Below, in pieces: positions 27,101-35,652 of a DNA stretch of 64,000 nucleotides. The stretch is taken from the NCBI GenBank assembly GCA_016931455.1, contig JAFGES010000128.1, positions 40,216-104,215 of the forward strand, given 5' to 3'. Source of the stretch: Desulfobacterales bacterium. GTDB lineage: Bacteria; Desulfobacterota; Desulfobacteria; Desulfobacterales; JAHDSC01. Below the pieces are notes generated by a model, which did no database searches, had not been told where the DNA came from, and worked only from the letters and a program-made list of their open reading frames with translations. Every line of letters starts with the position of its first letter. Positions within the stretch are counted from its first letter, which is position 1. The position numbers and the translations under genes were made by a program.

Positions 27101-30100
27101 CCAAAACATTGCTGACGGTCAAATCACCCATGGCTACACTACCACCTAGATCAACTGTCAGATTCTCAACAAAGTCGAATGGCTTGACAGCAGCCTCATC
27201 GATGTCATTGAATGTCAAATCTCCCATGTCCGTGTAAGACTCAATTTCAATGTGACGATCAAAACCGAAAGTCGCAGGATTCAGTACCTCATCCAAATCA
27301 TCTGCGTTGACCACTCGAATAATGATATTTTCATCCAATGACGTAAAGAGTTCTTCAACGTTTTGATTATTGACCAGGCTCTCGAGCATCCAGACACGAC
27401 CCAATTCAGCATCGTAATCCGATGTATCCACCTTTCCGGCGGTCTCCGTACCGGTGATCTCATCAAACAGCCAAACAACATTGGTACCATTGTCATCTGC
27501 ACCAACATTTATAACTTCAATGGCACGCTCAGCCTGAGCAGCGGTGCTGAACCGAATGGTCTGACCGAGAAGGTCATTCAAAACAGTGCCCTGACTGTCA
27601 AGAACAACAGTGAAATCCCCCAAATCAGCGGTTTCAGCGATGGTAATATCAGCTTCAACACCGGCATCGGCTACTTCAACTTTTGTTTCACCCGTAACAG
27701 CCACCGTACTCAGGTCGATATCCACGACGGAAACTCCATCGACAACATCGGCAATGTCTGCCAGATCCGTGATTGTAACAGAGGCTTCATTGGATACGGT
27801 AGCATCACTGTCCGACTCAACAATATTGCCGTCGTTGATTTGCAGATACTGCTCTGCAGTCAATTTCAGGCTGGTGTCTTGATCTTTCATCAGAATGGTT
27901 AACTGATCCGCACCACCCAGGGTTGCAGCGGCATTCAATGTCACAGATGATGCATCTTCAGCAAGGGTCAGTGTGCCGATGTTAATGCCGGCGTCCTGGA
28001 TAGCGTCCAGATCAAGATTAAAGCCATCAGCCACGTCTATGATGTTCAGGGTAGCGCCGGTACCTGCTGTCCAGGCATCGGGCAAATCGTCTGCGTCTGC
28101 ATCAGCCGTACCAATGGCAGCAACCTGAGCCGCTGTCAGAGTCAGTTCCGCACCGTCGGCCAGTTTGACTTCATTGATTGCATCAATAGCTGCCTTGGTG
28201 AGATCCGCAGTACCGGTTACTTCCAAGGTTGCATTTCCGCCGGTGATGCTCATGTCTTTGGTGGCAACTACATCGCCAGCGCGAACGACAATAGAAACAT
28301 CTGATTCAACATCACTTAAGTCTATGACCTCATCGGCAGCCGGATCTGTAATAACTAGTGTAGCGACAAAGTCTTCACCCGTTGACACGTCTGTTCCAAT
28401 CTCAGCTTCAACAGTGCCATTGCCCTCAATCTGGTTGAATTGTTCAGCCGTCATCTCAACGGTTGTATCACTGTTTTCCGCCAGAATTGTAACGGAGTCA
28501 ACACCTTCTGTAGCATTACCCAGTACCGTTGCAGAATTCAGTGTGACGACACCATCAACATCTGCGATGGAAACCGTACCGATTTCACCGACTTCGATGC
28601 TGGTCAGATCCAATTCCTGGTCGGCCAGATCAGCTATGTTCAGGGTACCGTACTCATCTTTGTCATCTGCGGTGGAAAAGTTGTCCAAACCAACGGCCAG
28701 CACCTGATCGGCACTCATGGTCAGTTCAGCATCAGCATTAGCAAAGATTACCTTGTCAATGCCTGTCAGGGTTGCGTTACTGAGATCGTTGGCAACGTCG
28801 TCAGTCATCTCAAATGTAAAGGTTCCATCCACAGCAGAGGCATCCAGACTCGCCAGTCCATCACCGTCATCACCTATAGCCAGGTTGCCCTGCAGGGTGA
28901 TACTGTTAAGTGAATTGAAGACCAGATTCTCAACACCATCCTTTTCAGCAAGGAAACTTTCATCGTTGTTGATGGAGGCAATGATGGCATCGCCGTTTTC
29001 AATATTGATCGTGATGGATTCGGCGTTGGCAATGTTAATACCTTCAACATGCAGTGAGCGTGTCGTAAGTTCGGTGCCCTGGTTATTGATGTTGACCACT
29101 GCCGGCGCACCTTCCCAGAAAAACGCGGCATTTAGAGTTCCGATATTGGAATAATTCGGGTTGCCGCCGGCCTTGTTCGGATAATTGACGGATCCGTCGC
29201 CTTCAAGCAGAAGGCCAGTGTTCCAGTTGACCTGGTAAAAATTAATGGTGTCGTCCCAATTACCCTGCAGGCCGAGGGTGGTAACGTCTTTGGTATTATC
29301 GCAGACATAAACAAAGGCTTCCGCATTGTCACCATAGATATCGGTTACGACATAGGTCTGCACACCCTGGGACTTAAAGCCTTTATCATTGCCTACTGAT
29401 CCCGTCGTACTGCAGTCGGCCAACTCAATGTTCAGACGAGCAGGCGCATCATCCGTTCCGTTGCCGATGATCTCGCCCTGGTCCTTCAAATCAGGATCTT
29501 TAGTGATATCCTGGAAATCGGCAATGGTCAGCGTCAGGCCGGCTGTCAGATCGGAAAAGTCAATAGTGAAGTTATCAGCCAAGTCAACCGGATCCTCAAA
29601 AATAATATCCTGATCCCCTTTGATCTCGAGAGTTTTAACATTGGTTGTGATCACACCATCTTCATTATCCCCATCCTCGATATCCGCATCACTTAAACTG
29701 ACAGGAGCCGCCTCACCGGTGGTGTCAATGGTCCAGGTGTCCGTGGAATCACTCGGTTCAGGCCTGTTGAAGCCATCTGCACTGCGGATGATGGTAACAT
29801 CTTCGCTGGCATCAAAATTGTCCGTCAGGGTACCACCCGGATCAACCTGATAATCGTCGCTATGAAATGCATCGAAGGTGAGGCCGGCATTGGTGATGAC
29901 CACCTTGCCGTTGAGACCGTCGGTTGAATCGATACCTCCCACTGATACGTATTTGTGAAGTTGTTCAGCGCTTAAGGTTAAAGTCGCACCGTTTTTGATA
30001 TCAAATGTCAGATTAATATTATCACTCAGCAAAGAAAGATCAACAAGATCTCCTAAGGTTACATCTTCTGTGACGTCAATAAGAAGTGTTGCACTTGTTC

Positions 30101-32336
30101 CTAAGAAAGCTTTATCAACCGTAAAGATATCCGCACCTAGCTGACTGAACTGCGCGGCTGTTATCGTAAGAGTCGTATTGGCCTGCATATCTACGGCTGA
30201 AATGCCCGTCAATTCCGCTTGAACCAGATTACTGTCCTGGTTCACCGCCAAGGTGATGTTTTCACCGGAGATGGAAGAATCTTCCAATGCAATCAAACCC
30301 TGTGACAGCTGATCGTCATCACCCAATTGTACGGTATCCTGTCCGGCGCCGGCATCGATATTGACTACAGCCTCATTGCCGTCTTCAGTACCTGCGACAG
30401 TAATACGGTCATCACCGCTACCTGTAGTCACTGTTATATCAGCAGCAGATGTAATGATCGTATTATCTCCATCGCCGGCATCTATGGATACCGTTTCGCT
30501 CTCTACCGAGCTAACAGTGTCGTCACCAGAACCTGCAGTAATAGAAACATTTTCACTTTCGTCCGTGGTGTATCTGTCATCACCGTTTTTACCTGTGATA
30601 ATTACGGCTTCACTGTTTGTAGCAGTAAAGTCATCATCCCCTATTGATCCTGTAAAGTTAACATCAGGCTGACCATTGAGTGTCAGTTCGACACCTCCGG
30701 TATTCTCACCGGCATCGATGGTGGCGGTGCGGTCATCATGGAAGGAGTCTGCCAGATCGCTGCCGATGTAAAGAGCGGCATCGCCTGTAATATTGAGGTA
30801 GCTAAGGATACCCTTTCCAAAATCTACCGTCTCAATGGCATTTTCTCCCATCTGAGAGTCAATATTCAAAGTGTTGCTGTTGTGGGCCACGTTCAGGCTA
30901 AATCCCTCACCGGTATCACCCAAATTCAGCTCCAAATTCACCGCATTACCCAGGCCTTCACCGAAATGGAGGTTCACGTCTTCGGTAAAGCCGCCTTCCA
31001 GACGCACAGTGGCGCCATTGCGAATACCGACAACGGTCAGATCTCCAAGATCAACACCGGTGCCGTATCCTTCGGTGACAACCAGAGTTTCTAGATCCCT
31101 AGCGCGGCTCAAGTCCAGAATGCTGTCGGAACCATAATTACTATCTCCCGTATACTCGTCGGGACGGGTATCCCCATAGACGTTGGGCAGGTTCTGAACG
31201 ATGATCTTCTCGATGTTCAGCAATTGTACAGGCTGAGCATATACACCCTTCATGTCGACCTCCAGGGTGTCATACCCGCCGCCGCCGTTGATATAGGCAC
31301 CATGCAAAAGTTCGGTGCGGCCGGCAATAATGGTGTCATCCGCATTGGAGGTGAAGCCCGCCTCAAAGGTGCCGCCGTTATTCTGGGAAGGAGTCAGAAT
31401 GATGGCAGGACCTGGTTCATCGTTTTCAGTGTCCAGGTACAGGCGAGAATTGCCGTCATTGTCAAAGATCAGATTGCTGAGAAAGTTCATATAGTCTTTA
31501 CCAAGCGAAGCCTCGCCCATGATCACTTCGCCGTCGGTCGTAGTGATTGTCACTTTCGCCGATTCGTTTACACCAATATCGCCTATGGTAATGTTGCTGA
31601 TCACTTCAGCAGGATCAACACCGTCATCGTCGATCAGTCCCAGCTCGTAAAGATCAATATTGGTTACATTGCCGAGAAATTCCAACAAGTCCTCAACCGG
31701 TATTCCTTGACTGGCTCCGTCGTCACGCTCGTCATCAGGTGTGTAACCCCACATCAGGGCCTGCTCGCCGGGTGTACCCTCAATTTCAGTCAGAGTGAAC
31801 GGTCCGCCTACTGTAATATTAGTAGCAACATCAGCCCAAGCTGCAGCTTTACCCTGAGTCACAGACGCATCAGTTACATCAACAGATGCCAGAATCGCCT
31901 GAGCATCGGCAATATCATCAGCTTGGTAGACAGACCCCAGATCCGTTACCGCTGCGGTATAGGTTTGAGCTACCTTAATCTTATTTGCCAGAGCGGTTGC
32001 ATCATCGCCCTGAGCCCCATCGGCAATTTGCTTGGCAATGGAGGCCAGAGTAGCATCACCACTATCCAGAAGCCCGGTATAAAAGGCAAGCCCTTCCGTC
32101 TCAGCATCACGACCAAACATCTGCTGATAGAGATTGTTTACCAATTCCTCATTAGTCAGAGAGCCGAAGTTGGCGGTAAACTCATCTGATGTACCAAAAG
32201 CAGACAACGCATCGTTCAAGTCATCACTCTGGTCAAACTTTTCGGCCCAGAATTCCAATCCGGCCGGATCTGCCGGACGGCCATAATAACCGACATAAAA
32301 TTCCTGTACCATGTTCAAAGATTCCGTAGTAGCCAT
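24135..32336 (-). CDS. Giant secreted surface / S-layer-like protein with DUF4214 and RTX-like repeats
   Basis: A 2733-residue, strongly acidic protein. Residues about 10-130 are DUF4214-type (G-Y-Y-G-R-P-A-D-P-A-G-L-E-F-W, then L-Y-Q-Q-M-F-G-R-D-A-E-T-E-G-L), a module common in type I-secreted surface proteins. Residues about 575-675 hold RTX-like calcium repeats. From about 720 to 2500 a motif of type L-T-x-x-A-x-Q recurs in beta-rich repeats. Only two cysteines occur (near 975 and 1010). There is no Sec signal; the C-terminus, with D-K-I-D-L-S-A-F and a final hydrophobic V-L-V-P-T-D-L-I-A, fits an uncleaved C-terminal export signal. It converges on the SapC/ABC/HlyD operon, so it is the likely substrate. 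Adhesin or S-layer are both possible. Confidence 0.85.
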   Translation of the reverse strand: MATTESLNMVQEFYVGYYGRPADPAGLEFWAEKFDQSDDLNDALSAFGTSDEFTANFGSLTNEELVNNLYQQMFGRDAETEGLAFYTGLLDSGDATLASIAKQIADGAQGDDATALANKIKVAQTYTAAVTDLGSVYQADDIADAQAILASVDVTDASVTQGKAAAWADVATNITVGGPFTLTEIEGTPGEQALMWGYTPDDERDDGASQGIPVEDLLEFLGNVTNIDLYELGLIDDDGVDPAEVISNITIGDIGVNESAKVTITTTDGEVIMGEASLGKDYMNFLSNLIFDNDGNSRLYLDTENDEPGPAIILTPSQNNGGTFEAGFTSNADDTIIAGRTELLHGAYINGGGGYDTLEVDMKGVYAQPVQLLNIEKIIVQNLPNVYGDTRPDEYTGDSNYGSDSILDLSRARDLETLVVTEGYGTGVDLGDLTVVGIRNGATVRLEGGFTEDVNLHFGEGLGNAVNLELNLGDTGEGFSLNVAHNSNTLNIDSQMGENAIETVDFGKGILSYLNITGDAALYIGSDLADSFHDDRTATIDAGENTGGVELTLNGQPDVNFTGSIGDDDFTATNSEAVIITGKNGDDRYTTDESENVSITAGSGDDTVSSVESETVSIDAGDGDNTIITSAADITVTTGSGDDRITVAGTEDGNEAVVNIDAGAGQDTVQLGDDDQLSQGLIALEDSSISGENITLAVNQDSNLVQAELTGISAVDMQANTTLTITAAQFSQLGADIFTVDKAFLGTSATLLIDVTEDVTLGDLVDLSLLSDNINLTFDIKNGATLTLSAEQLHKYVSVGGIDSTDGLNGKVVITNAGLTFDAFHSDDYQVDPGGTLTDNFDASEDVTIIRSADGFNRPEPSDSTDTWTIDTTGEAAPVSLSDADIEDGDNEDGVITTNVKTLEIKGDQDIIFEDPVDLADNFTIDFSDLTAGLTLTIADFQDITKDPDLKDQGEIIGNGTDDAPARLNIELADCSTTGSVGNDKGFKSQGVQTYVVTDIYGDNAEAFVYVCDNTKDVTTLGLQGNWDDTINFYQVNWNTGLLLEGDGSVNYPNKAGGNPNYSNIGTLNAAFFWEGAPAVVNINNQGTELTTRSLHVEGINIANAESITINIENGDAIIASINNDESFLAEKDGVENLVFNSLNSITLQGNLAIGDDGDGLASLDASAVDGTFTFEMTDDVANDLSNATLTGIDKVIFANADAELTMSADQVLAVGLDNFSTADDKDEYGTLNIADLADQELDLTSIEVGEIGTVSIADVDGVVTLNSATVLGNATEGVDSVTILAENSDTTVEMTAEQFNQIEGNGTVEAEIGTDVSTGEDFVATLVITDPAADEVIDLSDVESDVSIVVRAGDVVATKDMSITGGNATLEVTGTADLTKAAIDAINEVKLADGAELTLTAAQVAAIGTADADADDLPDAWTAGTGATLNIIDVADGFNLDLDAIQDAGINIGTLTLAEDASSVTLNAAATLGGADQLTILMKDQDTSLKLTAEQYLQINDGNIVESDSDATVSNEASVTITDLADIADVVDGVSVVDIDLSTVAVTGETKVEVADAGVEADITIAETADLGDFTVVLDSQGTVLNDLLGQTIRFSTAAQAERAIEVINVGADDNGTNVVWLFDEITGTETAGKVDTSDYDAELGRVWMLESLVNNQNVEELFTSLDENIIIRVVNADDLDEVLNPATFGFDRHIEIESYTDMGDLTFNDIDEAAVKPFDFVENLTVDLGGSVAMGDLTVSNVLAAPISNDDEFNTLTINSFLADGTGNADYLLPEGNEYGGGPGQIPYPTAANTIGDVQSGSDDFDLGYVVVNTGTARAGGNDLVAGTIYFSDDGDELLGGGSTATFTINGDGDVEVKSLDTTDADITGLTVTNNAGVLTVTGGSPAAAVADTETLTIAGSANVVFGSVIDEDAAVPEYYAGVYGPDLSTIEITNTGETDLGVIAAIDGSLADPDVLSTGFNLTVGPAAGTVTATLGTAKVDGTDTTPELVAGESWTFGKSNLTITEDVVFNAGGTLILNNVALTLDGDVDLTMLVDDESTAGLDEGLFLNGTTAIDVPAGSTLTLSAAQIDGTTVTGAGTVEILDFEELPDADLSKVMTTAGDTGSVNVDVDTTDDDDIDTLPETIALNGAKLGVAHVNITGDGEVSVTGDITPVDRNDSATGGDTSDDVTPSFTVGKDATLTLSAQQTGNATGDPTTSWKVIADGAGTVAVQDLSLNSDADLSGLTATTVTAAVDQNVIFTGDLGAAEVTVASGADLQAEGSILDGVTINGEGTVSVDTALDDIDLSKIEVYDIEFVEGAEVGTITFPTLYTITDVDPVTPGDQPLAQTVTLTSVQADGQTILGENSGADGAVVVNIDDTVDTDTDMDVDAFDLSSIKAGSMTAIIDDTVNDKVVFDAAVDFGAFDIVIKGDTVTMTGAQADGLTITEDGVATLILTDLASGVDLSNIGVTNIQGNVAGGTVDLTAIAGLTQIDVDADADADLILNAKQFGALEAGVADTAADLAELNSLTVDVTYNISGTPFNVDLAINPETYDITGSAAGLVQARIDDTVDPVTADAFTSNILNAAHSITHTDLGSIVTADSGADGVALVQDIFEYKVNPTLTTAISNFSGVIGGDGDKIDLSAFGDADSLATQVAGALTTTANEIYYYGSGAAGAAESAAIAAADLSLAATWTDADAKAYIVIADNDSTGIYEFNDTAASANEVAAGELKLIGTVDDVLVPTDLIA
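24840..30180 (-). repeat. Recurring L-T-x-x-A-x-Q motif within the giant protein
   Basis: By eye the motif occurs at least eleven times. Approximate residues and forms: 724 LTITAAQ, 789 LTLSAEQ, 1209 LTMSADQ, 1297 VEMTAEQ, 1402 LTLTAAQ, 1494 LKLTAEQ, 2068 LTLSAAQ, 2187 LTLSAQQ, 2338 VTLTSVQ, 2422 VTMTGAQ, 2491 LILNAKQ. It is often preceded by a segment such as G-A-x or D-A-x and followed by a glycine and a beta strand. The spacing is irregular (about 65-120 residues where dense). It probably marks the corner of a repeated beta module. Confidence 0.65.
30310..30610 (-). repeat. RTX-like (GGxGxD-type) repeat block in the giant protein
   Basis: Five successive degenerate nonapeptide units at residues about 575-675: G-K-N-G-D-D-R-Y, G-S-G-D-D-T-V, G-D-G-D-N-T-I, G-S-G-D-D-R-I, G-A-G-Q-D-T-V. 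Each is preceded by a short strand such as V-S-I-T-A or V-S-I-D-A. Such turns bind calcium and fold after type I secretion. Confidence 0.7.
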
Positions 32337-32371
32337 TTCTTTCCTCCTTTAGTAGTCATTTTTTCCTCCTT
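32315..32371 (-). promoter_or_regulatory. Duplicated SD-start module and 14-codon leader frame ahead of the giant gene
   Basis: AAGGAGGAAAAAATGACTAC (32371 downward) is followed one base later by AAGGAGGAAAGAAATGGCTA, a near-identical tandem copy of SD, start codon and first codons. The downstream copy starts the giant protein (32336). The upstream ATG (32359) is in another frame and encodes a 14-residue peptide (M-T-T-K-G-G-K-K-W-L-L-R-N-L) that stops at 32315, inside the big gene. The two ribosome sites could compete or couple. Confidence 0.6.
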
Positions 32372-32409
32372 CAAGGGTTTTTATTATCATTCCATTTGAC
32401 AATCAGTAT

Positions 32410-32463
32410 ATTGTATAAACAACCCATTTTGAAACAATACAATATATTTGAAATTATAGTCAA
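32410..32463 (-). promoter_or_regulatory. Overlapping candidate promoters of the giant gene
   Basis: Reading the minus strand: TTGTTT (32437-32432), 16 bases, TACAAT (32415-32410). A second candidate is TTGACT (32463-32458), 18 bases, TATTGT (32439-32434). This would give an untranslated leader of about 65-95 bases. Confidence 0.4.
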
Positions 32464-32511
32464 GAGTTGTTTATAAAGAAATTTAGGCGGCTATCTTTAT
32501 TTTCTTCTACA

Positions 32512-33030
32512 TTAACAAATTTTACTCCTTATTATTACTTGCGGAAGGCACTCAGGATGGTGTAAGCATATCCATTTTTTCCGGGCGCATTGACATAATT
32601 TAAATGACATCGGTATTACCGTAGTTGATGAAAAACAGACTCTGCCTTCAGCTGCCCTTAACCATACTGCAGCAAAGGTTGGTTCTATCGGGCGTTTGGC
32701 TTCATTCTTGCCATCAGCACGCCGGATTTCATGAATTTTTTGTTTGGCTTTACTTTGAAAGTTTTTTGGTAATTTGTCAAGAATATTGTCGGTTTTATGG
32801 ACCCGAAATCGCTGCCAACGGCTATCAGGATATGCTTTGGCAATGGCTTTCCACAATCCGAGTACACCGTCATCACTACACAGTCTTAGACCGATTTTTA
32901 GTCCTCCGGATTGAAGATCATTCAATAATTGTGCCCAGGATAGTTCATTTTCAAGAAAGCTACCATCTTTACCACCAAATTTTTTCTACCGTCTTCGGTG
33001 GCCCCGATACCTATATTATCGCCAAACCAT
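32512..33030 (-). pseudogene. IS256-family (mutator) transposase remnant
   Basis: Minus-strand translation matches the IS256 catalytic region in pieces. The first is I-G-A-T-E-D-G-R-K (about 33020-32990). After a frameshift comes L-S-W-A-Q-L-L-N-D-L-Q-S-G-G-L, then S-D-D-G-V-L-G-L-W and R-V-H-K-T-D-N-I-L-D-K-L-P. After H-E-I the reading jumps to R-P-I-E-P-T-F-A-A-V, which corresponds to the family's N-P-I-E-S-T-F-A-T-V further on, so an internal stretch of several tens of codons (with the catalytic Glu) is gone. The end retains F-K-L-C-Q-C-A-R-K-K-W. The N-terminal half is missing, so it is inactive. Confidence 0.8.
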
Positions 33031-33083
33031 GCAAACATTATACCAATGATACCGGTGCTGAAAAAATACTATTTTTAATCGGA

Positions 33084-33146
33084 GATAGATTTTAAATCCG
33101 CCCCAGACGGTCCTATGCACCGTCTGGAATAAATTGTAAATCTATC
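33084..33146. repeat. 63-bp imperfect inverted repeat (small repetitive element?)
   Basis: Outer arms GATAGATTT (33084-33092) and AAATCTATC (33138-33146), inner arms CCAGACGG (33103-33110) and CCGTCTGG (33120-33127), with a 9-base loop. It stands between the IS256 remnant and the double glycosyltransferase gene. A related half-element recurs at 33220. It could be a REP/MITE-like element or a terminator-like hairpin lacking a T run. Confidence 0.55.
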
Positions 33147-33198
33147 CCACGTGGTATAAAAATTTTCTTTTTTTGGTTTGATCTATACATAATTGGTT

Positions 33199-35631
33199 TT
33201 ATTTAGCCTGTGATTTGGGGATAGATTTTAAATCTATTGCCAAGCGCAGACGGTTTTTTAACTTTAAAGAAATTTTTTCCCAATCATATTTTTCCGATAG
33301 CAGTCTTGCTTTTTTGCGCATATCATCAAGATCTTCCAGTTTGTTAATCATGTGTCCGAATTCTTCCTTAAAATTTTCAATCTCACAGGTAAATAGTTCA
33401 TCCTTATATTCAATACCCCTTGCTCCAAAAGAAGTGGATATCACTACAAGGCCATAAGCCAGATATTCCACAAGTTTTAAATTTGTTCCTGAACCGGAAA
33501 CAACAGGATTCAGACCTATATCGGAAGCCCTCATAAGAACATCTTTGTCTTCTTTTGTTACAATACCTACCGGAATTAGATTTTTAGGAGATTTTTTCAG
33601 CACATCTCCTGCTCCGCCTATGACAATAAAAATCACATCAGGGAAGTTTTTCGCAAGCGTTTCCATATAAACAACAGCTTCGTTATTAGGCTTGTGCATA
33701 CTACCGGCAAATACTGCAACATTCCTGTTTTTTATTCCAAGTCTTTTTTTGAGTTCTTTTTTCTCTTTTGGTGACAGTATATTTATATTTTTGGTATCAA
33801 CCCCGTTTTCCACAATAAAAAATTTTTTCTCGCTGATATTGTAAAATTTCTTCATCAAATCCATATCCTGCTTTGATGCAGGATAAATAAGCTTTGCTCT
33901 ATTACATAGATTCTGTTCTATGGATTTGACAAGTAACAGGTATTTTTCGTTATTAAACATAGAACTTTTCAGAATATACTCAACATTAGGGGCATCGTAA
34001 AAAACAGGCTTTTTTATTTTAGAAACCGCATTGTAAAGATATGGATGGGCAAGGATTACGGCATCTGCTGAAGAAATAATCTGTTTTAATTTTTTTTCAA
34101 AGCCCGGAATTAATTTATACCCTTCTATTGCAGCTATATCATCACTTGATACACCTGTTTCCGCTTTAATTTTTTTTGCAAGCCGATTAAATTCCCTTGT
34201 TCTCTTTACTTTTATTTCAGTAAAATTTTCTGAAATTTTTATTATGGTTTCACTGTGACCAAGACTCAATATGGTTACTTTATAATTTTTGGATAAATTT
34301 TTATACAGATTGTATAATCGCAGTTTTCCACCACTGACAGGTGGATAAATAGAAAAAGTGGAAAGAATAATAATGGCGGGATAAGAACTTCCTGATTCAA
34401 CGGTAATTGTCTCCGGTAATTTTATTGCTGCTGCGCTGCTTTCTTTTAAAGCATTTTTCCCTAGCAAAGAGACTGCCATATTATCCCAATTTATATGAGA
34501 AACTGCTTGATAAGCATTTTCCCCCATTTTTATTGTTTCTTCTTTGTGATCAACAAGATACTGCATAGCTCTGCATAAAGAATCTTTATCAGGATCTGCA
34601 ATAATTCCATTGAAGTTGTTTTTAACAAATTCATTAACACCGCCTGAATCCGAGGTTGTTAAAACAGCTTTTTTTGATTTCATAGCCTCTATTGTAATCA
34701 AGCCGTAATCTTCATCAAATGGAATAAATGGAACAAACAGAGCTTTGCTGTAATAGTCAATAAGCTCTTTATCGGTTATAAAACCGAGAAATTCGATTCT
34801 GTCGTCTTTTTTTGCAAGTTCTTTCAGCTGACTCTGCTGGCTGCCTGTTCCAGCGATCAAAAACCGTATGCTGCTTTTTACTTCTTTAAAAGCCTTTATG
34901 AGAATATCTATTCTTTTTAAGCTTTCAAGCCTGCTTGCAGTAAAAATAAAATCGTGTGATTTTGAACTAAGATTCTCAAGATTGGAGGGATGATGAATTA
35001 TTTTAACGTTTACTCCTTTGGGAAAATATTGTTTTCTTTGGGCAACATTTTTGGATATGGCACAGTAGGATTTTATGCCGTAAGGATGTGAAGGCGAGTC
35101 CGGCAAAAAAGCTATACTATCAAGAAAATGTATTATTTTTCGTGTCAGGGATCCGGGGAATTCAAATGTCCTTTTGGACAAAGACTTCTCTATGGCCCGT
35201 AAATGCTCAAGCTCTCCAAAAAGGTCTTCAAGAATCAAACGATCCTTCATATCAAATATTTTATCAAGTATATTAAGCCTGCTATCTTTTTCTATTGTTT
35301 TTTTCCAGTCTGCTGATTTTTTTGACAACCGGTAAAGGTCATACACGCCCCTGCAGGTGTGCTGTGTATAGATTATATGATTATGGTGTTTAATCATCCA
35401 TGCAGGATATTTTGTTGTTATCACCATATCAAAGTGATCAAGATCCAGTTTCGAAAATTTTTTATATCCTTCCATTAAAGCCCAAAAATCCTGATCCTTA
35501 CAGGGAATTTTTATAAGTTCTATATCATGTGTTGAAAGCTGGTTTAAGTTACTAAGCATTCCCATAAAAAGTTTTTCCGCTCCACCGATCAAAAAATCAA
35601 CCGGGGAAGGTGCTGCTATAGCTACTTTCAT
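33199..35631 (-). CDS. Double-domain GT-B glycosyltransferase
   Basis: An 810-residue protein with two fused glycosyltransferase (GT4-like) units. Unit 1 (about 1-400) has G-G-A-E-K-L near residue 17, A-S-R-L-E-S-L-K-R-I-D, G-T-G-S-Q-Q, and D-Y-G-L-I-T-I-E-A-M. Unit 2 (about 410-800) starts P-P-V-S-G-G-K-L-R-L-Y, then V-F-A-G-S-M-H-K-P-N-N and G-S-G-T-N-L-K-L-V-E-Y-L-A. Either could add one sugar to a growing glycan in the cytoplasm. The gene is markedly AT-rich, like its neighbour at 35653, and unlike the flanking T1SS and Wzt genes, which suggests separate transfer. The two genes are 21 bases apart. Confidence 0.85.
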   Translation of the reverse strand: MKVAIAAPSPVDFLIGGAEKLFMGMLSNLNQLSTHDIELIKIPCKDQDFWALMEGYKKFSKLDLDHFDMVITTKYPAWMIKHHNHIIYTQHTCRGVYDLYRLSKKSADWKKTIEKDSRLNILDKIFDMKDRLILEDLFGELEHLRAIEKSLSKRTFEFPGSLTRKIIHFLDSIAFLPDSPSHPYGIKSYCAISKNVAQRKQYFPKGVNVKIIHHPSNLENLSSKSHDFIFTASRLESLKRIDILIKAFKEVKSSIRFLIAGTGSQQSQLKELAKKDDRIEFLGFITDKELIDYYSKALFVPFIPFDEDYGLITIEAMKSKKAVLTTSDSGGVNEFVKNNFNGIIADPDKDSLCRAMQYLVDHKEETIKMGENAYQAVSHINWDNMAVSLLGKNALKESSAAAIKLPETITVESGSSYPAIIILSTFSIYPPVSGGKLRLYNLYKNLSKNYKVTILSLGHSETIIKISENFTEIKVKRTREFNRLAKKIKAETGVSSDDIAAIEGYKLIPGFEKKLKQIISSADAVILAHPYLYNAVSKIKKPVFYDAPNVEYILKSSMFNNEKYLLLVKSIEQNLCNRAKLIYPASKQDMDLMKKFYNISEKKFFIVENGVDTKNINILSPKEKKELKKRLGIKNRNVAVFAGSMHKPNNEAVVYMETLAKNFPDVIFIVIGGAGDVLKKSPKNLIPVGIVTKEDKDVLMRASDIGLNPVVSGSGTNLKLVEYLAYGLVVISTSFGARGIEYKDELFTCEIENFKEEFGHMINKLEDLDDMRKKARLLSEKYDWEKISLKLKNRLRLAIDLKSIPKSQAK
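33220..33253. repeat. Second copy of the GATAGATTTTAAATC...CAGACGG element
   Basis: GATAGATTTTAAATC (33220-33234) followed 12 bases later by CAGACGG (33247-33253), matching the left half of the 33084 element. It lies within the last codons of the double glycosyltransferase gene, so that protein's C-terminal tail appears to be encoded by the repeat. Confidence 0.5.
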
Positions 35632-35652
35632 ACTTTTTTTTACCCTTTTGTC

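Noticed and set aside
24739..32189. Many plus-strand open frames opposite the giant gene
   Set aside because: They are antisense shadows of a repetitive, biased coding sequence, rich in Ser/Val/Thr; no SD and no family resemblance.
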